Both the position numbers and the translations under genes were made by a program. Below, piece by piece: positions 52,115 through 60,245 of a stretch of DNA of 61,681 bases (position 1 is the first letter of the stretch; the number at the start of each line of letters is the position of its first letter). Source of the stretch: a virus; the IMG/VR virus record IMGVR_UViG_3300027833_000050, positions 1 through 61,681 of that record. One strand, 5' to 3'. The notes beneath the pieces were generated by a model that saw only the letters and a program-made list of their open reading frames with translations, made no database searches and had not been told where the DNA came from.

Positions 52115-53131
52115 ATGGCACAGCCTACAAGTAAAGCAGAATTTAAAGAATATTGTTTGAGAAAACTGGGTAAACCAGTAATTGAAATCAATGTCGATCA
52201 AGATCAAGTTGATGATCGTGTTGACGAGGCACTGTCATACTACGCAGACTATCATTTTGATGGTGTTGAAAAGACTTATGTTAAGCATCAGGTATCTAAC
52301 TCTTACATACAGTTCACTGCTTTAGAGATGGGCGATAATCCAGACTTTGCAGTAGGTGAAGTTATCTCTGAATATGCTGATAATACGACTGCGGACGCTA
52401 CTGCAACCGCAACAGCAACTATCATTTCAATTGATGCAACACTAAAGAGAGTATACTTTAAGAAGCCCACTACTGGTGCTTTCACTGTAGGATCATATGT
52501 CGCAAGTACCACATTTTCAGCAAAACATGGTGCGGCAGCCGATAACCGAAGAGTGATATCTGTTAGCTATCAAGGCACATTCGAGCTTGAGTATATTCCT
52601 GTACCAGAAAATATTATTGGTGCGATTAACGTGTTTAGTCCAGAGTCTAACGTATCTTTGGGTAGCGGTATCTTTAGCGCAAAATATCAGTATGTACTGC
52701 ACAATCTACATGATATTAATATGGGTCCTTTGGTAAGCTTTCAGATGTCGATGCAACATCTACAACTCATAGAGGAGTTACTTGTTGGTGCAGTGCCTCT
52801 AAGATACAACCGCCATTTAGATCGAATCAAGCTAGACATGGACTGGGATAATCTAACAGTAGGAAACTACATCGTAGTAGAAGCATATCAAGTTATAGAT
52901 CCAGACACATTCACTGATGTGTGGAAAGATCGTTTCTTGCAAAATTACGCAACAGCAAAAATCAAATATCAGTGGGGCTCAAATCTCACTAAGTTCAATG
53001 GCATGACATTGCCCGGTGGTGTTCAGTTCAATGGAGAACAAATTTTAAGCGATGCACGAGAAGAGATACAGAGGCTAGAAGAAGAAATGTCTAATAGCTA
53101 TTCTCTACCGTCTGTCGATATGATAGGATAA
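52115..53131 (+). CDS. 13: gp13 neck protein
   Basis: The 338-residue product (T4: 309 aa) starts with KAEFKEYCLRKLGKPVIEIN (8-27), DQVDDRVDEALSYYADYHFD (31-50), and has INMGPLVSFQMSMQHLQLIE (about 205-224), YQWGSNLTKFNGMTLPGGVQ (about 288-307) and the helical end DAREEIQRLEEEM. gp13 with gp14 closes the filled head and joins it to the tail. Residues about 66-145 (FAVGEVISEY...ATATATIISID...GAFTVGSYV) are an extra beta module not in T4. gp14 follows after 4 nt. Confidence 0.9.
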   Translation: MAQPTSKAEFKEYCLRKLGKPVIEINVDQDQVDDRVDEALSYYADYHFDGVEKTYVKHQVSNSYIQFTALEMGDNPDFAVGEVISEYADNTTADATATATATIISIDATLKRVYFKKPTTGAFTVGSYVASTTFSAKHGAAADNRRVISVSYQGTFELEYIPVPENIIGAINVFSPESNVSLGSGIFSAKYQYVLHNLHDINMGPLVSFQMSMQHLQLIEELLVGAVPLRYNRHLDRIKLDMDWDNLTVGNYIVVEAYQVIDPDTFTDVWKDRFLQNYATAKIKYQWGSNLTKFNGMTLPGGVQFNGEQILSDAREEIQRLEEEMSNSYSLPSVDMIG

Positions 53132-53135
53132 AAAA

Positions 53136-54176
53136 GTGGCTAAAAACTATTATTTTGAAAACTTCGAGAACTCGATGGAGCAGACTCTCATCGAAGACTT
53201 GGTTATTGAGTCGATAAAAGTCTACGGCATGGATGTGTGGTATATTCCTAGAACACTATCTACGCTACAGAGTGGAGTTAGGGTTATTAGAGATGATATA
53301 TTGAACGAAGACGACTTATCAACATTTGATGATGCATATATGGCAGAAATGTATGTGAAAAGTGTTGATGGCTTCGAAGGAGAAGGCGACTTCTTATCTA
53401 AATTTGGTCTTGAGATTCGTGACTCCATTACCATGACAATAGCTAAAAGAACATATGAATCTGAAATTGGAACAAACGAGTCTAACACTAGACCTAGAGA
53501 AGGCGATTTAATTTATCTTCCATTGAATAATAAGATATTTGAAATCCAGCATGTGGAACACGAATCAATCTTCTATCAAATGGGCTCCATTCAAATGTAT
53601 GATCTTAGAGCGGAACTTTTTGAGTATAGTGGAGAGAGGTTTGAAACGGGTCAGAAATTTATCGATGAGAAGTTTGATAATGTCGATCTATTTGTTTCAT
53701 CTGATTCTGTAACATACGGAGTCAAGCACGATAATGGATTCTTATTGTTGGATTCCACTAAAGCTCCATTTGCAAGTCATGTTAGAAATCTTTCTATAGA
53801 ACTTGAGATAGGTAGAACTTACATATTTGATCAACAAGATGTGACAAACGCTGGTCAGAGATTACAGATATACACGACATCAGATCCTTCTACAGATGTT
53901 CTAGTTGCAGGACAAGTTACAGCAGGCACGCTAGGAAGTTCTGGTGCGAAAACGACCTTTACTCCAACTACTACGGGAAGTAATGCTGTTTCTCCAGGCG
54001 AATATTATTACAGAACTGCTGACGGTACAGCGTATGGAACGATAACATTAGTTGCCTCTAGAATTGATAATGTAGAAGCATATGACGCATTAGCAGATAA
54101 CACCACAGTGGGAACTTTTGCTGATAATTTAATAGACTTTACTGAAACTAATCCATTCGGAGACTTAGACCTCTAA
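53136..54176 (+). CDS. 14: gp14 neck protein with C-terminal beta module
   Basis: Translation starts at GTG (53136). The 346-residue product (T4: 256 aa) begins NYYFENFENSMEQTLIEDLV, ESIKVYGMDVWYIPRTLST and has DSITMTIAKRTYESEIG, RPREGDLIYLPLNNKIFEIQ (about 120-139) and HVEHESIFYQMGSIQMYDLR, the gp14 pattern. After about 215 an added module GRTYIFDQQDVTNAGQRLQI, then VTAGTLGSSGAKTTF and YYYRTADG, looks like the cupredoxin-like modules of marine phage proteins. It ends in a TAATG overlap with gp15. Confidence 0.88.
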   Translation: MAKNYYFENFENSMEQTLIEDLVIESIKVYGMDVWYIPRTLSTLQSGVRVIRDDILNEDDLSTFDDAYMAEMYVKSVDGFEGEGDFLSKFGLEIRDSITMTIAKRTYESEIGTNESNTRPREGDLIYLPLNNKIFEIQHVEHESIFYQMGSIQMYDLRAELFEYSGERFETGQKFIDEKFDNVDLFVSSDSVTYGVKHDNGFLLLDSTKAPFASHVRNLSIELEIGRTYIFDQQDVTNAGQRLQIYTTSDPSTDVLVAGQVTAGTLGSSGAKTTFTPTTTGSNAVSPGEYYYRTADGTAYGTITLVASRIDNVEAYDALADNTTVGTFADNLIDFTETNPFGDLDL

Positions 54177-55135
54177 TGTACGGTACTCATTTTTACAACG
54201 AATCAACGAGAAGATATGTAGCCGTATTCGGCACGATGTTTAACAATCTTCAAATCGAAAGAAAAAGCGGATCAACTTCAGTTCAAAAGATGAAGGTGCC
54301 CATCAACTACGCACCCATGCAGAAGATTCTTGCTAAACTAGAACAAGATCCGAATCTCAATGCTCCTGCGATTACTCTACCTAGGATGTCTTTTGAGATT
54401 ACTGGTATGAACTACAGTTCTGAGCGAAAACTAACCAGTATGACTAAGCAGGTTAAAGGATCACCGGCTTCTGATGGAAGAGTAAGTACGATGTTTGCTC
54501 CTGCCCCGTATGATATAGAATTTCAACTAAACATCATGACAAAATACAATGAAGATGGAATGAAAATTCTTGAGCAAATATTACCGTACTTTAAACCAGA
54601 CTGTACAGTAAGTGTTAAGATGATAGACGAATTAAATACTTATGTAGATATTCCAGTTGTGTTGAGTAGCGTGTCACAAGAAGATTCATATGAAGCAGAC
54701 TTTCAAACGAGAAGAGCATTGATTTGGACACTTAACTTTACAATGAAAGCATTCTTCTTCGGTCCAACCACACCCAAGAAACAAATTAAGTTTGTTGATG
54801 TCGATCTATACCCATCGTTTGAAGATTGGAACGGTGGAGAGCAAATAGCAGTAACTCCTGCTGTCCCTCAGGCACTATCTGCATTAACTGCGGGCACTAG
54901 CTACATAATATACGATCTAGGTAGCGGCACAAGTAGTGCGAATCAAACAGCTTGGAACACATATCTTAGTAGCACCTCAGTAGTTTACAAGGTAGGCGGT
55001 ACATTTACAGCACCAGCAAACCCAGCGACTAATGCTCCTGCTGGAGCAACAGCAACTTCTGTCCCTGCTGATATAAAAGAGAATGATAGCTGGCAAGCAA
55101 TGACAATTATAACAGATATTGACGAACACACATAA
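54176..55135 (+). CDS. 15: gp15 tail completion / sheath terminator
   Basis: The 319-residue product (T4: 272 aa) starts MYGTHFYNESTRRYVAVFGT, FNNLQIERK (the gp15 signature), and has VPINYAPMQKILAKLEQDPN (41-60), LPRMSFEITGMNYSSERKL and NTYVDIPVVLSSVSQEDSYE (about 157-176). gp15 caps the tail tube and sheath and binds the head neck. Residues about 231-298 carry a divergent copy of the recurrent module (LTAGTSYIIYDLGSGTSSAN), placed just before the C-terminus. gp16 follows after 9 nt. Confidence 0.9.
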   Translation: MYGTHFYNESTRRYVAVFGTMFNNLQIERKSGSTSVQKMKVPINYAPMQKILAKLEQDPNLNAPAITLPRMSFEITGMNYSSERKLTSMTKQVKGSPASDGRVSTMFAPAPYDIEFQLNIMTKYNEDGMKILEQILPYFKPDCTVSVKMIDELNTYVDIPVVLSSVSQEDSYEADFQTRRALIWTLNFTMKAFFFGPTTPKKQIKFVDVDLYPSFEDWNGGEQIAVTPAVPQALSALTAGTSYIIYDLGSGTSSANQTAWNTYLSSTSVVYKVGGTFTAPANPATNAPAGATATSVPADIKENDSWQAMTIITDIDEHT

Positions 55136-55144
55136 AGGCATATC

Positions 55145-55558
55145 ATGAATGATGAAATAGGTAAAAGTCTAGGACTTGAGCCTCTGGATGATGTAGTCGA
55201 AGGGAAGGTAATTGAGAGAACAGAAGTTCCCACTGACGACAAAATGAACAAAGATTATGAGTACGCTAGAAGTAACTTCTATAATGTAATCGAATCTGGA
55301 ACAGAGGCGTTAGAGCAAATGCTCGATGTAGCAAAAGCATCAGAGCATCCGAGAGCATATGAAGTCGTATCGACTATCATGAAGACACTTGTAGATGCCA
55401 ATAAAGACTTGGTCAAAATGTCTACTGATAAGATTAAAGTAGAATCAGAGAATGCTGAGACAGCACCAAAAGGACTAACTACTAATAACAATCTTTTTGT
55501 AGGTTCTACAAATGAACTACAGCAATTGATAAAGGACATGAAAACTAAAGATGTCTAA
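55145..55558 (+). CDS. 16: gp16 small terminase subunit
   Basis: The 137-residue product (T4: 164 aa) has the central helical pattern DYEYARSNFYNVIESGTEAL (37-56), EQMLDVAKASEHPRAYEVVS (57-76) and TIMKTLVDANKDLVKM, matching small terminases of the T4 group, which form rings that regulate gp17 and recognise DNA. The C-terminal region has NNLFVGSTNELQQLIK, as in homologues. It overlaps gp17 by 8 nt, as the two genes do in T4-like phages. Confidence 0.92.
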   Translation: MNDEIGKSLGLEPLDDVVEGKVIERTEVPTDDKMNKDYEYARSNFYNVIESGTEALEQMLDVAKASEHPRAYEVVSTIMKTLVDANKDLVKMSTDKIKVESENAETAPKGLTTNNNLFVGSTNELQQLIKDMKTKDV

Positions 55559-57179
55559 GTTGCTAGACAGAGGCTATAACGGTAACGCCAACCTAAAGCG
55601 CAAGGGTACTCCGATTGAGTTTACTCAGGATATGGTTGGCGAGTTTATCAAGTGCGCTCAAGATCCAACATACTTCTCTGAAAAGTATATTCAGATTGTA
55701 CACGTTGATAAGGGTCTCATTCCAATCAAGATGTACGATTATCAGAAAGAGATTGTCGAAAAGATAACAAACAATCGAAGAGTGGCAGTGGTAACTTCAC
55801 GACAAGCAGGTAAGACAACTACTGCCGTTGCCGTTATTCTACACTATGTATTATTCAACGACCACAAGACCTGTGCTTTACTCGCTAACAAAGGCGATGC
55901 GGCTCGTGAGATTCTAGATCGAATCAAGATTGCATATGAAGCATTACCCAAGTGGCTACAACAAGGCGTTATCGAATGGAACAAAGGCTCTGTCGAGTTT
56001 GAGAACGGATGTAAGATCATTGCAGGTGCGACATCATCGAGTGCTATTCGTGGTAAATCTATATCGTTTCTATACATAGATGAAACCGCATTCGTAGAAA
56101 ATTGGGATGAGTTCTTTGCTTCTGTATTCCCAACGATATCTTCTGGTAAGACTACAAAGATGCTGTACACATCTACGCCAAATGGACTCAATCACTTCTA
56201 CAAGACTTGTGAGGGAGCGAAAGCAGATACTAATGGCTTCGAGTATGTTGAAGTGCCGTGGCAAAGAGTGCCAGGACGAGACGAGAAGTGGAGAAAAGAG
56301 ACTCTTGCGGCTATGGACCAAGATACTCAGAAGTTCTCACAGGAGTTTGAGTGTGGATTCTTAGGATCGTCTGGAACTCTGATCGAGGGTGGTAAGCTAA
56401 AGAGTCTTGTGCCCAGAACTCCAGTTGGTCAAACACAGCACATGAAAGTGTATGAAAAGCCTCAGAAAGATCACACATACTGCTGTATCGTAGATGTCGC
56501 CAGAGGTAAAGGATTAGATTACTCAGCATTTCAGATTATCGATGTTACAGAGATGCCTTATCGACAAGTTTGTATGTTTAAAGATAACATGATAACACCC
56601 ATCGACTACGCTGAAATCATATATAGAAGTATAAAGAGTTATAATGAGGCTTACACATTAGTGGAAGTCAATGATATAGGTGAGCAAGTCTCAGAGACAT
56701 TGCATTACGAATTTGAAGTGGAAACACTCATGTTCACAGAATCCGCAGGTAGATCAGGCAAAAGAATATCTACTGGATTCTCAAAGAAAGCAGATAAAGG
56801 CATTCGAACAACAAAAGCAGTTAAATCCGTTGGATGTAATATGCTCAAGATGTTGGTTGAACAAGACCAACTAATATTGAATGACTTTGATACGATTAAC
56901 GAACTTTCGACATTTTCTAGAAAAGGCAACTCTTACGAAGCAGAATCAGGATGTCATGATGACCTAGTCATGGGTCTAGTTCTATTTGCTTGGATGACTG
57001 ATCAGATGTTCTTTAAAGAGATCACTAATATAAACACAGTCAACGAACTAAGACAGAGAAATGAAGAAGAATTAGCAGAGAGTTTATTGCCTATAGGCTT
57101 TAACGACTACGATTCTAATAGCGACTCTAATCCTGTTCCAGTTTCAGTAGGAGACGATGATAATTCCTGGCTACACTAA
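55551..57179 (+). CDS. 17: gp17 large terminase subunit
   Basis: The 542-residue product (T4: 610 aa) has the ATPase motifs: Walker A S83-R-Q-A-G-K-T-T90, Walker B FLYIDE (173-178), coupling motif TSTPNG (207-212). The C-terminal RNase H-like nuclease shows VDVARGKGLDYS (314-325, first Asp 315), LVEVNDIG (370-377, Glu 372) and CHDDLVMG (468-475, Asp 470/471). It pumps DNA into the prohead and cuts concatemers. All key residues are present and the gene looks intact. The stop is followed by a late promoter for gp18. Confidence 0.96.
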   Translation: MSKLLDRGYNGNANLKRKGTPIEFTQDMVGEFIKCAQDPTYFSEKYIQIVHVDKGLIPIKMYDYQKEIVEKITNNRRVAVVTSRQAGKTTTAVAVILHYVLFNDHKTCALLANKGDAAREILDRIKIAYEALPKWLQQGVIEWNKGSVEFENGCKIIAGATSSSAIRGKSISFLYIDETAFVENWDEFFASVFPTISSGKTTKMLYTSTPNGLNHFYKTCEGAKADTNGFEYVEVPWQRVPGRDEKWRKETLAAMDQDTQKFSQEFECGFLGSSGTLIEGGKLKSLVPRTPVGQTQHMKVYEKPQKDHTYCCIVDVARGKGLDYSAFQIIDVTEMPYRQVCMFKDNMITPIDYAEIIYRSIKSYNEAYTLVEVNDIGEQVSETLHYEFEVETLMFTESAGRSGKRISTGFSKKADKGIRTTKAVKSVGCNMLKMLVEQDQLILNDFDTINELSTFSRKGNSYEAESGCHDDLVMGLVLFAWMTDQMFFKEITNINTVNELRQRNEEELAESLLPIGFNDYDSNSDSNPVPVSVGDDDNSWLH

Positions 57180-57190
57180 GTTCAGATTAT

Positions 57191-57198
57191 TATAAATA
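57191..57198 (+). promoter_or_regulatory. Late promoter for gp18
   Basis: TATAAATA 58 nt before the sheath start, the longest leader among the late units here; SD AAGGAGAAA at 57242-57250 precedes ATG. Confidence 0.6.
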
Positions 57199-57256
57199 TA
57201 GAAATAACGAATAAAAGAAGTTTGTAACTTACAAAATAAACAAGGAGAAATCGACA

Positions 57257-59593
57257 ATGGCCTTTCAACTAAGTCCAGGAATTAACATCAGCGAAGTGGA
57301 TCTCACTAATTCTACTCCAGCTGTAGGAACAACAGAGGGTGCAATTGCAGGTGTATTCCGTTGGGGTCCAACTAACGAAAGAGTTTTAATCACTTCAGAG
57401 CAAGAATTAGTCAATCGTTTTGGTGCACCATCAACTAGATATACTAATGCGCCAACCAACACTCAGACATGGCAAAACCACGAAACATTTTTAACTGCCG
57501 CTAATTTTTTAGCATATAGCGATGCATTATATGTTGCTCGTGCAGATACTGGTGGTGCCGCGGCAACTGAAGCTGGTGAAAACTTTTCAGCAAAATATAC
57601 AGGTGAACTAGGTAACTCTATCGGTGTATCTCACTGTGTTACCGATGCTAATGGCGTCAGTTCATTTGGGGCTTCTAGCACTGTCGCAGGTGGGGCAATA
57701 GGAACATTAGCAATCAATGCCAGTTCCACATCGGGAACGATCAACGGTATAACCAAAGCACAAGCAGATGCAATCGTAATAGGAGATATCATTACTCCTA
57801 CTCATGTAGACTCAAACAAAGAAAGCTTAACTATTGCTACAAGAACAGTAGGTGGCGGTGACGGAACAGAGACAACACTTACAGTTAATGCTGATGATAA
57901 TCTTGACGCTGCCGCTGCCGTTGCTTCTGGTGGTTTAGTTGCTGAAGGCATTATCACAGAACTAGAAGATAGTGTGACAACAGTTCAATCTAGCATCATA
58001 TCTCTTGACGCTGACGATACTATTGAAACAGGTGATGCTGTACGCTTTGATGCTAATGGCTTTGCGGCACTGACAGTAACATTTGCAGATGGAACTACAG
58101 GATCACTAGTAGATGAGCAAACTTACTTTGCAATCAGAGTAAATGATGGCACAGATACTTCGGCCAACTTAGGTAAACTATTATCTGGTGGAGCTACACG
58201 AGCAATCAAACTAGCATTGACTTATGATGATGCAATCAACCACCTCGATGGCACGCCTAAGAATATTAAGTTTACTACTAAGCCTTCTGATGCTTCTGCT
58301 ATATTCAACTTCATCAAATCTTCAAAAGTGTTCTTAAATGTCACTTTCACTAGCAGATATACAGGTCACACCAATCTAACTGTTGCCGCTGGTAACGGTA
58401 GCATCACCAGACAGTGGGGAGATGCTGACTTGTTTGATGCACAACCTAGTACTAGTCATGCTCATGTTGTAGTTAAAGATATTGATGGTAAAATTACTGG
58501 TACAGCTGGCTCTATCGTAGAAATGTTCGAGAATGTGTCTATGATAGCTGGCGCTAAGAGTTTTGACGGCACATCTAATTACATCAGTGATGTTCTGACA
58601 GCCTCTTCTAATTGGATCGCTTTAACACCGGCTAATTCAGTACTAGCTACTTTTAAATCTCAAGTTGCTCTGACTGGCGGTACTGACGGAAGCGATGAAC
58701 AGGCTGCTACTCTTGCTCAAATTGCTCCAGCATACGACTTATTCAAAGATGCCGCAGACGTAGACATCTCACTTGTGTTACAAGGTAAAGCAAGTAGCTT
58801 CTCTGGTGCTACTGGTACAGAGCTATCTAACTACATTATCGATAATATTTGTGAAGTTAGAAGAGATTGTGTAGCATTCATCTCTCCAAAATATGAAGCG
58901 TCAATGACTGCTTCAAGCATTGTCGCCTCTATTGCAACACTCTCAGCTAGTAGCTATGCAGTTGTCGATAGTGGTTATAAGTATCAATATGATAAGTATT
59001 CTGATGTATATCGTTGGATACCTCTAAATGGAGACATAGCAGGACTTTGTGCTAGAACAGACGATCAAAGAGATCCTTGGTTCTCACCAGCAGGATATAA
59101 CAGAGGTAATGTTAAGAATGTTGTTAAGTTAAAGGTTAATCCTAATAAAGCACAGAGAGATTTGCTATATAAGAATAACATAAACCCTGTTATCACTCAG
59201 CCTGGTCAAGGAACAGTACTATTTGGCGATAAGACTTATTCAGGAACAACCAGTGCATTCGATAGAATTAATGTTCGTAGATTGTTCATTGTTCTTGAGA
59301 AAACTATCGGTAGTGCCGCTAAGTCAACTCTATTCGAATTTAACGATGAGTTCACTAGAGCATCGTTCGTAAACTTAGTTGAACCGTTCTTGAGAGATGT
59401 ACAAGGTAGACGAGGCATTTTTGACTTTAAAGTAGTTTGTGATGCAACAAACAATACTCCAGGAGTTATCGATGCTAATCAATTTGTTGGCGACATCTAT
59501 ATCAAGCCAGCACGATCTATTAACTTTATTCAGTTGAATTTTGTAGCCGTTAGATCAGGCGTAGAGTTCTCTGAGATCGTTGGTGCGGCTTAA
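57257..59593 (+). CDS. 18: gp18 tail sheath protein with module insertion
   Basis: The 778-residue protein (T4: 659 aa) starts LSPGINISEVDLTNSTPAVG, TTEGAIAGVFRWGPTNERVL (5-44) and SEQELVNRFG, and ends in the conserved C-terminal domain: YKYQYDKYSDVYRWIPLNGD (about 575-594), QRDPWFSPAGYNRGNV, VNPNKAQRDLLYKNNINPV, FLRDVQGRRGIFDFKVVCD and YIKPARSINFIQLNFVAVRS. Residues about 243-321 contain a GEAVxF/Y-like module (ETGDAVRFDANG) also seen in two fibre proteins, and beta-rich stretches that enlarge the surface domain. It contracts to drive the tube. Confidence 0.95.
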   Translation: MAFQLSPGINISEVDLTNSTPAVGTTEGAIAGVFRWGPTNERVLITSEQELVNRFGAPSTRYTNAPTNTQTWQNHETFLTAANFLAYSDALYVARADTGGAAATEAGENFSAKYTGELGNSIGVSHCVTDANGVSSFGASSTVAGGAIGTLAINASSTSGTINGITKAQADAIVIGDIITPTHVDSNKESLTIATRTVGGGDGTETTLTVNADDNLDAAAAVASGGLVAEGIITELEDSVTTVQSSIISLDADDTIETGDAVRFDANGFAALTVTFADGTTGSLVDEQTYFAIRVNDGTDTSANLGKLLSGGATRAIKLALTYDDAINHLDGTPKNIKFTTKPSDASAIFNFIKSSKVFLNVTFTSRYTGHTNLTVAAGNGSITRQWGDADLFDAQPSTSHAHVVVKDIDGKITGTAGSIVEMFENVSMIAGAKSFDGTSNYISDVLTASSNWIALTPANSVLATFKSQVALTGGTDGSDEQAATLAQIAPAYDLFKDAADVDISLVLQGKASSFSGATGTELSNYIIDNICEVRRDCVAFISPKYEASMTASSIVASIATLSASSYAVVDSGYKYQYDKYSDVYRWIPLNGDIAGLCARTDDQRDPWFSPAGYNRGNVKNVVKLKVNPNKAQRDLLYKNNINPVITQPGQGTVLFGDKTYSGTTSAFDRINVRRLFIVLEKTIGSAAKSTLFEFNDEFTRASFVNLVEPFLRDVQGRRGIFDFKVVCDATNNTPGVIDANQFVGDIYIKPARSINFIQLNFVAVRSGVEFSEIVGAA

Positions 59594-59599
59594 TAAATA
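59592..59599 (+). promoter_or_regulatory. Possible weak late promoter before gp19
   Basis: AATAAATA, one mismatch from TATAAATA and allowed by the cyanophage late consensus NATAAATA, lies 31 nt before the gp19 start in a short gap. It may boost tube protein output. Confidence 0.35.
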
Positions 59600-59629
59600 A
59601 TTAGACAACAAACAAGGAGATAAAATACA

Positions 59630-60184
59630 ATGGCTTTCAACATCAATGAAATTAAAAGCCAACTGACCTTCGGGGGTGCCAAGGCATCATTGTTTCAAGT
59701 GGGGATAACAAATCCTATCAATGGAGCAGGTGATCTAAAGACACCGTTTATGGTACAAGCGGCACAGATCCCAGAAGCGACTATTGGAACAATAGAAATC
59801 CCATACTTTGGTCGTAAGGTCAAAGTAGCGGGAGACAGAACATTCGCTGAATGGACTGTGACTATCATCAATGATGAAGACTTTCTGATTCGCAATGCTA
59901 TGGAAAACTGGATGGCTTCAATCAATTCACATGAAGGAAATGTTACTCAAGCAGGCACTGCAAGTGCTTCTGAGTATAAGGCTCAAGCACAGATTACACA
60001 GTATTCAAAAACTGGTGCACCATTAAGAGTTTATAACTTTAACGGTTTATTCCCAACAAACATCGCCGCTATCGGCATGGACTGGAACACAACTGATGAT
60101 ATTGAAAGATTCGATGTTACCTTCCAGTACGACTGGTGGAATGTTTCTGGTGGAGTCACCGGAGACGGTGGCACAAACGAGTAA
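59630..60184 (+). CDS. 19: gp19 tail tube protein
   Basis: The 184-residue product (T4: 163 aa) starts FNINEIKSQLTFGGAKASLF (3-22) and has FMVQAAQIPEATIGTIEIPY (about 40-59) with FGRKVKVAGDRTFAEWTVTI (60-79), NDEDFLIRNAMENWMASINS, and the C-terminal strands VYNFNGLFPTNIAAIGMDWN and ERFDVTFQYDWW. Standard tube fold shared with gp48 and gp54. SD AAGGAGAT. A GC-rich hairpin follows the stop. Confidence 0.95.
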   Translation: MAFNINEIKSQLTFGGAKASLFQVGITNPINGAGDLKTPFMVQAAQIPEATIGTIEIPYFGRKVKVAGDRTFAEWTVTIINDEDFLIRNAMENWMASINSHEGNVTQAGTASASEYKAQAQITQYSKTGAPLRVYNFNGLFPTNIAAIGMDWNTTDDIERFDVTFQYDWWNVSGGVTGDGGTNE

Positions 60185-60204
60185 AATTGATAACGATAAT
60201 TTAA

Positions 60205-60226
60205 GGGGAGAGAATAAACTCTCCCT
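60205..60226 (+). terminator. GC-rich hairpin between gp19 and gp20
   Basis: GGGAGAG (60206-60212) and CTCTCCC (60219-60225) form a perfect 7-bp stem with an AATAAA loop, plus a G-U pair outside. There is no T run after it, so it may be an attenuator or an mRNA 3' end stabiliser that keeps tube mRNA abundant relative to portal mRNA (inference). Confidence 0.5.
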
Positions 60227-60245
60227 GAGAATTAGAGGATAAAAT

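Noticed and set aside
53800-54060. Copper-binding cupredoxin in gp14
   Set aside because: The segment resembles cupredoxin-like modules in shape of sequence but has no Cys/His/Met ligand set.
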